Origin: DATAAZ01 sp036259875
GTDB taxonomy: Bacteria > Actinomycetota > Thermoleophilia > Gaiellales > Gaiellaceae
Assembly: GCA_036259875.1 (NCBI GenBank)
Contig: DATAAZ010000074.1
Location: forward strand, 1-28,356
Direction of reading: 5' to 3'
DNA length: 28,356 bases
Below are positions 22,774 through 28,356 of the stretch, one piece after another. The position numbers and the translations under genes are program-made. The notes under the pieces were generated by a model that did no database searches, was not told where the DNA came from, and worked only from the letters and a program-made list of their open reading frames with translations. Numbering within the stretch: position 1 is the first letter of the stretch; each line of letters opens with the position of its first letter.

Positions 22774-23699
22774 ACGTCCTCCTCGCGGCGGAGGAGTCGG
22801 CCGGGATCCAGGTGCTGCGGACGCTTTCCCGGAGCCGGCACCGCACGCTCGCGGTCCTCACGACGAAGCCGACCCGGGGCGGCGGAGCGACCGTCGCGGG
22901 CGTGGCGGAAACGCTCGGCGTTCCGGTCGTCCCGTCGGAACGCGTCCGGGACCCCGAGCTCGCGCGCTTCGTACGCGACGAGAAGGTCGACCTCTTCCTG
23001 AACGTTCACTCGCTCTTCCTCGTGCACGCCGACCTCGTCCGCGCGCCCCGGATCGGGGCGTTCAACCTCCACCCGGGGCCGCTGCCCGAGTACGCGGGTC
23101 TCAACGCGCCGAGCTGGGCGATCTACAACGGCGAGCGCCGCCATGCGGTGACGCTCCACTGGATGGAGCCCGAGATCGACACCGGCCCGATCGCGTTCAC
23201 GGCCGAATTCGACCTCGAGCCAGGTGAGACCGGGCTCTCCGTCAGCGCCAAGTGCGTCCGCCACGGCGTGCCGCTCGTGGAGCGGCTGCTCGACGTCGCA
23301 GCCGCCGATCCGGGCGCGATCCCACGCATCGAGCAGGACATCTCGAGGCGCCGCTACTTCCGCCAGGGCGACGTTCCCGACGGCGGCCGCATCCTCTGGT
23401 CGCGGCCCGCCCAGCGCGTTGTCGCGCTGGTGCGGGCTTGCGACTACTTCCCGTTCCCGTCGCCGTGGCGCCACCCAGTGGCGCGGCTCGGCGAGCAGGA
23501 GCTCGCCGTGCTCAAGAGCTCGCCCGCGGGCGAGCTCGCCGACGCTCCGCCGGGCACGGTGCGCGCGGCGGAGGGCGACGCGGTCGCCGTCGCGACCGGA
23601 GACGAGTGGATACTTCTCCACCGCGTGCAGCTGAACGGCGAGGCGCGGCCGGCGGCAGACGTCCTCGCGCCCGGCGACCGGCTCTCCGACGGTGTCTAG
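22755..23699 (+). CDS. Formyltransferase (methionyl-tRNA formyltransferase-like)
   Basis: The 314-residue protein has an N-terminal formyltransferase domain and a C-terminal OB-like FMT domain. The catalytic triad is present: N104 and H106 in FNLHPGPLPEYAGLNAPSW and D142 in EIDTGPI. The C-terminal part (GGRILWSRPAQRVVALVRACDYFPFP, PGTVRAAEGDAVAVATGDEWILLHRVQ) keeps the FMT_C pattern. Such enzymes transfer formyl from N10-formyltetrahydrofolate to an amine: initiator tRNA in FMT, 4-amino sugars in glycan loci, or carrier-bound valine in linear gramicidin. Its position last in the ligase/carrier/GNAT operon argues against housekeeping FMT. The GTG giving VGRNALNVLLAAEESAG overlaps the GNAT gene by 19 bases; later starts would cut strand 1 of the fold. 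Confidence 0.85.
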   Translation: MGRNALNVLLAAEESAGIQVLRTLSRSRHRTLAVLTTKPTRGGGATVAGVAETLGVPVVPSERVRDPELARFVRDEKVDLFLNVHSLFLVHADLVRAPRIGAFNLHPGPLPEYAGLNAPSWAIYNGERRHAVTLHWMEPEIDTGPIAFTAEFDLEPGETGLSVSAKCVRHGVPLVERLLDVAAADPGAIPRIEQDISRRRYFRQGDVPDGGRILWSRPAQRVVALVRACDYFPFPSPWRHPVARLGEQELAVLKSSPAGELADAPPGTVRAAEGDAVAVATGDEWILLHRVQLNGEARPAADVLAPGDRLSDGV

Positions 23700-23706
23700 G
23701 ACGGCG

Positions 23707-24465
23707 TCAGCGGAGCGCGCGGGCCCGGTCGAGGACGCTGGTCGCGGGGTCGCGCACGAACGACGACTTGACCATCGCGCGAAGAAGCGAGTCGCGCCGG
23801 TAGAAGTCGACGCGCGGCAGGGCGTACGCGTTTGCGCGGTCGGTCGAGGCCCGCAGCCCGAACGCGGCGGTGTAGCCGGCTCGCCGTGCGGCCGCCTGGA
23901 CTCGGCCATCGTGCTCGCCGAACGGGTACGCGAGCAATCGGCAGGGTCGCCCGACCTCGTCTTCGCAGCGCGCGCGCGAATCCGCGAGCTCGCGCTCGAG
24001 CTCGGCATCCGACAAGCGAGGCAGGTGGGGATGCGTCACCGTGTGGGAGCCCACCTCGAACCCTCGCTCGGCGAGCGCTCGCAGCCCGTCCCAGGTGAGC
24101 GTCCGCATCTCGTCGGGGTGCGCGCGGGCTTCCCCGGCGAGCTCGGGGATGTCGAGCGGCCGGCCGTCGGCCGCGAAGGCGGACACCGCGAAGATCGTCG
24201 CGGTGATCCCGAGGCGCTCGAGGACGGGCACGGCGTTCTCGGCGACGTTTTCGTAGGCGTCGTCGAACGTGACGTGAAGAAGGCGCCCGCGGCCCGCGAG
24301 CACGTCCGCGGACGCGGCCGGGCGAAACCGGCGGCGAAGCAGCGTCGTCAGCTGGCGCTCGAGGGCTCCCGTGCGTACCGCGAGCTTGTGCTCCCACCCG
24401 TCCGCGACGCCGTGGTAGCAAAGGATCAGCGGGCGTGACAGCGGCTGCTCGCCTCCGCCTCGCAC
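23707..24465 (-). CDS. Polysaccharide deacetylase (NodB/CE4 family)
   Basis: The 252-residue protein is a CE4-type deacetylase that removes acetyl groups from N-acetylated sugars using a metal. Motifs: LILCYHGV at the first strand, TFDDAYEN with D68 (base) and D69 (metal), SHTVTHPHLPRLS with metal ligands H141 and H145, and RLLAYPFGEHD. There is no signal peptide, so it would act inside the cell, on a nucleotide sugar or lipid-linked precursor, unless the true start differs. The GTG start overlaps the divergent kinase-like gene by 31 bases. It converges with the formyltransferase gene, the stops being 7 bases apart. Making a free amino group would fit with the acyl- and formyl-transfer genes next to it. 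Confidence 0.85.
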   Translation of the reverse strand: MRGGGEQPLSRPLILCYHGVADGWEHKLAVRTGALERQLTTLLRRRFRPAASADVLAGRGRLLHVTFDDAYENVAENAVPVLERLGITATIFAVSAFAADGRPLDIPELAGEARAHPDEMRTLTWDGLRALAERGFEVGSHTVTHPHLPRLSDAELERELADSRARCEDEVGRPCRLLAYPFGEHDGRVQAAARRAGYTAAFGLRASTDRANAYALPRVDFYRRDSLLRAMVKSSFVRDPATSVLDRARALR

Positions 24466-25826
24466 GCGACGCCGGCTCGGCTTCCCTTGATGTCTACGAG
24501 CACGGGTGGCTTGCGGCCGTCCTCCCCGCGGCGGCCCGTCGCGTCCGCGTCGCCGACGCGAGGCTCGCGCAGACGCTCGCCGACGCGGGCGCCGACCTCG
24601 TCGACCACGACCCCGATGTCGAAATCGGGCCGGCGGGCTGGCTTCGCGGGGACGCGTCGCTCGCCGTCGTCCCGTTCGGAGCGCCTCCGCACGACAGCCC
24701 GAGCCGCGCGCTCCGCGTCGGGAGGCGTGTCGTGCGGTCGGGGCGAACCCGCATCGCGGCCGCGCGCGCGCGCCCCATCGTCGCGCGACGCGGCTATGAG
24801 CGTCCGCGCGTGCTCCTCTGGGACCTCCGCCAGCCGCTGCGCGGGCCGGGCGCGCGCCCGGGCTCGCTCGTCGAGCGGCTGCCACAGCGGGCGCTCGTCG
24901 TCGGCGCGAGGCGGGAAAGCCCGCCGGCGCTCCTCGAGGCGTGCCTCGCGGACGCCGCGGCGCAGGTGGGCCTGCCGCTGCGCGCGGAGCCGGCGACGCC
25001 GAGGTCGGGCCTGCTGACCGCCGTGACCGACGGAGGCGTGCTTCGCGTCGCCGTCGGGCCCGCCCGGACGCAGATCGAGGCCCAGGTCGACGTCCTGACG
25101 ACCCTGCACGATCGCGACCCCTCGCCGCTCGTCTCCGCGCGCGTCCCTGAGCTCCTGGCGCACGGCCGCTCGGGCCTCGCCCGGTGGTCGCTCGAGGAGC
25201 GCCTCCCCGCCGCCGGCTCGCCCGTGGCCCTTTCGCCGGCGCTCCTCGCGGCGTGCGTCGACTTCCTCGTCGCGCTGCACGGTACGAGCGGCACCGGCCG
25301 ACCGCAGTCGCTCGTCGCGGGCGCCGAGCTCGTCGTGCGCGTCCGCCCGGGGGGCGCCCGCCTCCGCGCGGTCGCCGCCCGCCTCGACGAGACCCTCGCG
25401 GACGTCCCGCGCGGCTTCGGTCACGGCGACTTCTTCCTCGGCAACCTGCTCGTCGACGAGCGAGGCGCGCTGGCGGGCGTGGTCGATTGGGACGCGGGCG
25501 GGGCGGGCCGGCTGCCGCTCCTCGATCTCGTCCACCTGCGCCACATGGCGGAGTATCCCCTCCCGGACGACGATTGGGGCCCGTCGTTCCTCGAGCGCGT
25601 CGTCCCGTGGGCTCGCGCGGGCGGTGACGAGGTGGCCCGCGGCTACTGCCGGCGCGTCGGCTTCGATCCCGAATCTCGGCGCCTGACAGCGCTCGCGTAC
25701 GCGTACTGGCTCGACCGGCTCGCCTACCAGGTCCGAACGCACGTCCATCGGCACGGTCAGGAGCGTTGGCTCGCGCGCAACGTCGACCTGGTATTGGACG
25801 CCGCCTCGGAGGAACGGTGGGCCTAG
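24435..25826 (+). CDS. APH-fold kinase-like protein (aminoglycoside phosphotransferase family) with long N-terminal region
   Basis: The 463-residue protein carries the APH/choline-kinase catalytic loop GFGHGDFFLGNLLVDE (H330, D332, N337) and the metal-binding VVDWD (D351). A C-terminal helical part (LPLLDLVHLRHMAEYPL, AYAYWLDRLAYQV) is normal for the fold. The first 230 residues are Ala/Arg-rich and only weakly kinase-like; a GYERPRVLLWDL segment and RTQIEAQVDVLTTL with DRDPSPLVSARVPELLAHG may be the N-lobe, without a clear ATP-binding lysine. It may phosphorylate a sugar or other small molecule, or may be inactive. The GTG start lies inside the 5' end of the divergent deacetylase gene; no other nearby start is available. 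The methyltransferase gene overlaps its end by 10 bases. Confidence 0.72.
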   Translation: MTAAARLRLARDAGSASLDVYEHGWLAAVLPAAARRVRVADARLAQTLADAGADLVDHDPDVEIGPAGWLRGDASLAVVPFGAPPHDSPSRALRVGRRVVRSGRTRIAAARARPIVARRGYERPRVLLWDLRQPLRGPGARPGSLVERLPQRALVVGARRESPPALLEACLADAAAQVGLPLRAEPATPRSGLLTAVTDGGVLRVAVGPARTQIEAQVDVLTTLHDRDPSPLVSARVPELLAHGRSGLARWSLEERLPAAGSPVALSPALLAACVDFLVALHGTSGTGRPQSLVAGAELVVRVRPGGARLRAVAARLDETLADVPRGFGHGDFFLGNLLVDERGALAGVVDWDAGGAGRLPLLDLVHLRHMAEYPLPDDDWGPSFLERVVPWARAGGDEVARGYCRRVGFDPESRRLTALAYAYWLDRLAYQVRTHVHRHGQERWLARNVDLVLDAASEERWA

Positions 25827-26578
25827 CCGTGAACGCGGCCGTCCCTTCCCGGTACAGGCGCGCGGGCCGCCGCGCGTTCCTCCGCGTGGCTCGCATCGTG
25901 AACGCCGGCTCGCGGGTCGAGTGCCCTTGCTGCGGACACCGCTACCGGCAATTCGCGCGCTTCTACGGCCGACGAGACCAGTGTCCCGGGTGCGGAGGGC
26001 TTATGCGCCACCGGGCGCTTTCCCTCGTGCTCCGCGACCGCGTGGCCATCGAGTCGAGCGGGGGCGACGTCCTCCACTTCGCGCCCAGCTCCGGGGTCGA
26101 CGAGTGGCTGCGGTCGCTCCCGAACGTCAGGTACCTGACCGCCGACCTCGACCCGGACGTCGCCGACATGCCCGCCGACATCACGCAGCTTCCCTTCGGA
26201 AACGAGTCGTTCGACCTCATCGTCTGCCTACACGTGCTCGAGCACGTGCCCGACGACCGTGCGGCGATGCGGGAGCTCATCCGCGTGCTTCGGCCGGGCC
26301 GGATCGCCGTCGTGCAGGTGCCGCCGAGCGAGCTCCTGGAGACGTTCGAGGACTCCAGCGCGACGACCCCACGGGACCGGGCACGCCTTTTCGGCCAACA
26401 CGATCACGTGCGGATCTGCGGAGCGGACTACGGCCGGCGGCTCGAGGAGGCGGGCTTCCTCGTCGAGGAGCTGGATTACGTCGAACACGTTGATCCCGGC
26501 CGGCGAGCGAGGTACGGCCTCCGAATCGGCGAGCCGTTCTACCTCTGCACGAAGCCCGCCGCCGAGGACGGCGCGTAG
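25817..26578 (+). CDS. Class I SAM-dependent methyltransferase with N-terminal zinc ribbon
   Basis: The 253-residue protein starts with a zinc ribbon, C36-x2-C39 (ECPCCGHRYRQF) and C56-x2-C59 (QCPGCGG), followed by a methyltransferase domain: DVLHFAPSSGVDEWL in the place of motif I, RYLTADLDPDVADMPADITQLPF, FDLIVCLHVLEHVPDDRAAMRELIRVLRPGRIAVVQVP. It probably methylates a sugar or terminal glycan residue; methyl caps can stop chain growth in other systems, but that is inference here. The start is strong: GGAGGAAC lies 4 to 5 bases before the GTG, inside the end of the upstream gene (10-base overlap). The next gene follows after 2 bases, so three genes form one operon. Confidence 0.87.
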   Translation: MGLAVNAAVPSRYRRAGRRAFLRVARIVNAGSRVECPCCGHRYRQFARFYGRRDQCPGCGGLMRHRALSLVLRDRVAIESSGGDVLHFAPSSGVDEWLRSLPNVRYLTADLDPDVADMPADITQLPFGNESFDLIVCLHVLEHVPDDRAAMRELIRVLRPGRIAVVQVPPSELLETFEDSSATTPRDRARLFGQHDHVRICGADYGRRLEEAGFLVEELDYVEHVDPGRRARYGLRIGEPFYLCTKPAAEDGA

Positions 26579-26580
26579 CC

Positions 26581-27669
26581 GTGCCGATCCAGCGCGTCTC
26601 GGTGATCGCGCCGATGCGGAACGAGGCCCGCCACATCGAGCAGTTCATCGCCGATCTCGCCGCCCAGGACTTCGCCGGCGAACTCGAGGTCCTCGTGGCC
26701 GACGGCGGCTCGACCGACGGCTCGGTCTCGAAGCTTCGCTCGGCGGCCGAACGCCGCGGCCTCCCAGTGACGGTCCTCGACAACCCGAGGCGGTGGGTCT
26801 CCCACGGCCTCAACGCGTGCATCCGGGCGGCGGGCGGCGACCTCGTGGTCCGCGCCGATTGCCACAGCCGCTACCCGAGCGACTACGTGCGCAGGTGCGT
26901 CGCAGCCGCCGAGGAGACGGCGGCCGAGAACGTCGGCGGGGTCTTCGTTCCTGCGGGCTCGACGCCGACGGAGCGGGCCGTCGGCTGCGCGATGAACAGC
27001 GCCTTCGGCGGCGTCCACTGGACGCGCCATGGCGGGCGCGGTCGCGTCGAGACAGACACGGTCCCGTACGGCGCGTACCGGCCCGAGGTCTTCGAGCGAA
27101 TCGGGCTTTTCGACGAGACGCTCGTACGCAATCAGGACGACGATTTCAATCTGCGCCTCCGGCGCGCGGGTGGCAGGATCGTGCTCGACCCGTCGATCCG
27201 GATCTACTACACCCCGCGCGGAAGTTTCCGGCGGCTCTTCGGCCAGTACTACGAATACGGGCTCTGGAAGCCGGCGGTGATGCGAAAGCACGGGCGTGTC
27301 GTTAGCGCGCGAAGCCTCGTCCCCGGCGCGTTCGTCGCCTCCGTCGCCGTGCTCGTCGCGGCCGCGCCGTGGAGCCGCGGCGCACGCCGCGTCCTGCGCG
27401 CCGAGGGGGCGATCTACGCGGCGGGAGCGCTCGGGTTCGGCGTCGCCGCGCTCCGGCGCTGCCGCGAGGACGGGGCGCTACTCCCGCGCGTCCTCGCCGC
27501 CTTCCCGACGATGCACGCCGCGTACGGCGTCGGAATGCTCGCGGGCATCGCGCGCGTCGCCGTCGGAGCGCGGGGCGGCCGCGAACGGAACCTACGGGTC
27601 GTCGAGGGTCATCGCGAGATAGCGCATCCCGGCCGCCTCCCCCTCGGCCTCGACCACGAACCCGAGTGA
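26581..27669 (+). CDS. Glycosyltransferase family 2, ExoA-like, with C-terminal membrane helices (copy 2)
   Basis: The 362-residue protein is closely related to copy 1 at 16708-17748. It has SVIAPMRNE, VLVADGGSTDGS (D41), the DXD-equivalent RADCHSRYPSDYV (D93), VRNQDDDFNLRLRR and IRIYYTPRGSFRRLFGQYYEYG, then two or three membrane helices (SLVPGAFVASVAVLVAAAPW and later). It transfers a sugar to the membrane-bound repeat unit. The GTG start lies 2 bases after the methyltransferase stop. The last 26 codons are antisense to the end of the convergent GNAT gene and look unlike the tail of copy 1, so the original C-terminus may have been extended by loss of a stop codon. It is the last gene of the glycan run. 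Confidence 0.88.
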   Translation: MPIQRVSVIAPMRNEARHIEQFIADLAAQDFAGELEVLVADGGSTDGSVSKLRSAAERRGLPVTVLDNPRRWVSHGLNACIRAAGGDLVVRADCHSRYPSDYVRRCVAAAEETAAENVGGVFVPAGSTPTERAVGCAMNSAFGGVHWTRHGGRGRVETDTVPYGAYRPEVFERIGLFDETLVRNQDDDFNLRLRRAGGRIVLDPSIRIYYTPRGSFRRLFGQYYEYGLWKPAVMRKHGRVVSARSLVPGAFVASVAVLVAAAPWSRGARRVLRAEGAIYAAGALGFGVAALRRCREDGALLPRVLAAFPTMHAAYGVGMLAGIARVAVGARGGRERNLRVVEGHREIAHPGRLPLGLDHEPE

Positions 27670-28299
27670 CCGGTAGATCTCGACGGCGTGGTCGTTGTCT
27701 GCGGACACGTCTAGACGGAAGCGCCGGAACCCCGCTGCAAACCCGCTTCTGAGGTATTCCTCGGTGATCGCACGCCCGATGCCTTGCCCACGACAGCGGC
27801 GCACGACGGCGATCTTGCTGAGGTACCAGTCCTCTGGGTCGACGGGTGCGAAGAGGCCCTGCGCGATCGCCAGCCGTTCGACGAGACGGGCGCGCTCGGC
27901 CGGTCGGCGCGCGACGCGGGCGAGCAGCGCAAGCGCGTCCGCGTCGCGCGCCCGCCGCAGGTCGGCGCCGCTCAACGCAACGTACGCGCCGACGATCGTC
28001 CGGCGCGAGCGGGCGACGACGACGCGGTCGAGCGAGATCTCCGATCCGGGGCGTGCAAGCCATGCTCGCAGCGCCGACCTCGACGCGGTCGGGTCGCCGA
28101 AGAACCAGTCGTAGTACGGATTCCCGGCCTCGTGGACGAACGAGAGGACGGACGCGGGGACGCCCCGTGGCCCGCCGGGCCGCACGCTTCGCTCGAACGC
28201 AAGCGGCGTAACGCGCTCGGGGTGCGCCCGCTGACGAGGCGGGCCTTGCCGCACTCCGCGCACAGGCAGGATTGTAACTCCGCGTACGACGGCTTCCAA
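27592..28299 (-). CDS. GNAT family N-acetyltransferase
   Basis: The product of up to 235 residues ends in a clear GNAT domain: DRVVVARSRRTIVGAYVALSG, DWYLSKIAVVRRCRGQGIGRAITEEYL (acetyl-CoA pyrophosphate loop R-x-x-G-x-G-I/A), GFRRFRLDVSADNDHAVEIYRSLGFVVE and a closing strand RYLAMTL. Such enzymes acetylate small amines or protein N-termini; the substrate is unknown. The N-terminal 30 residues before VTPLAFERSV are doubtful. The frame opens at a TTG, but a GTG 12 codons later or one 15 codons later is equally possible, and none has a good ribosome binding site. Its 3' end overlaps the convergent GT2 gene by 78 bases. It is probably not part of the glycan locus. Confidence 0.8.
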   Translation of the reverse strand: MEAVVRGVTILPVRGVRQGPPRQRAHPERVTPLAFERSVRPGGPRGVPASVLSFVHEAGNPYYDWFFGDPTASRSALRAWLARPGSEISLDRVVVARSRRTIVGAYVALSGADLRRARDADALALLARVARRPAERARLVERLAIAQGLFAPVDPEDWYLSKIAVVRRCRGQGIGRAITEEYLRSGFAAGFRRFRLDVSADNDHAVEIYRSLGFVVEAEGEAAGMRYLAMTLDDP

Positions 28300-28314
28300 G
28301 GCGCGGGAACGGCG

Positions 28315-28356
28315 TCAGGCGCGCGCGCCCTTCAGCACCAGGGAGGCGCCTCGCCC
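28315..28356 (-). CDS. Tail of a leftward gene entering from the right edge
   Basis: The minus strand at the edge reads GRGASLVLKGARA then TGA, a plausible protein C-terminus that ends 16 bases before the longest possible start of the GNAT gene. Only 13 codons are visible, so neither the gene nor a family can be confirmed. It would be the upstream neighbour of the GNAT gene in the same direction. Confidence 0.25.
   Translation of the reverse strand, partial: GRGASLVLKGARA

Noticed and set aside
24426..25754. Long minus-strand frame opposite the kinase-like gene
   Set aside because: Shadow frame of the plus-strand gene, which has an intact APH catalytic loop; no domain on the minus strand.
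1..28356. CRISPR arrays, insertion sequences, toxin-antitoxin or defence systems
   Set aside because: No regularly spaced repeats, transposase, integrase, nuclease or paired small toxin/antitoxin genes were recognised on either strand.

Overview
This is a very GC-rich window. Gene ends overlap often, many starts are GTG, and several starts have a -10-like box only a few bases upstream and no ribosome binding site, which suggests leaderless transcripts. With an F420-type luciferase-like oxidoreductase and a zinc-dependent peptidoglycan amidase, this points to an actinobacterium. The small two-helix membrane protein and the general style suggest the Thermoleophilia (Gaiellales/Solirubrobacterales) side. 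That placement is an inference; there is no rRNA or marker gene here to prove it.

Left part (1 to about 5300) is a loose accessory region. It holds the start of a leftward gene cut by the edge, a 51-residue hypothetical protein and a frameshifted second copy of it about 2.2 kb away, an isolated tRNA/tmRNA-type 3' end (T arm plus acceptor strand, possible attachment-site scar), a cell-wall amidase without signal peptide (endolysin-like), a VOC protein, a small membrane protein, an LLM flavin oxidoreductase and a GFA-type zinc protein.

The rest (about 5300 to 27670) is one large exopolysaccharide/cell-surface glycan locus of the Wzx/Wzy type. A leftward operon encodes a Wzz-type chain-length regulator fused to a BY-kinase, two PAP2-like membrane proteins whose active-site motifs have decayed, and an NAD-dependent sugar epimerase. 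Divergent from it, across a short region with a near-perfect palindrome, are a GT4 glycosyltransferase, a glutamine-dependent asparagine-synthase-type amidotransferase and a beta-helix lipoprotein. Then come the polymerase/ligase (Wzy/WaaL type), the flippase (Wzx) and an ExoA-like GT2 enzyme. After a regulatory region with two inverted repeats comes a rightward run: initiating phosphoglycosyl transferase, sugar-nucleotidyltransferase, stand-alone amino-acid adenylation enzyme, free acyl carrier protein, double GNAT-like acyltransferase and formyltransferase. A polysaccharide deacetylase, an APH-fold kinase-like protein, a zinc-ribbon methyltransferase and a second ExoA-like GT2 close the locus. 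A GNAT acetyltransferase and the tail of a further leftward gene lie at the right edge.

The most interesting unit is the adenylation enzyme, carrier protein, GNAT and formyltransferase set (19739 to 23699). It looks like a small carrier-protein pathway that activates an amino acid, possibly formylates it, and transfers it to a sugar of the glycan. Other points worth checking are the paired PAP2 proteins with decayed catalytic motifs, the inverted pair of GT2 genes around an 8.8 kb segment, and the palindromes in the divergent control regions. No CRISPR array, insertion sequence, rRNA or intact tRNA was recognised.
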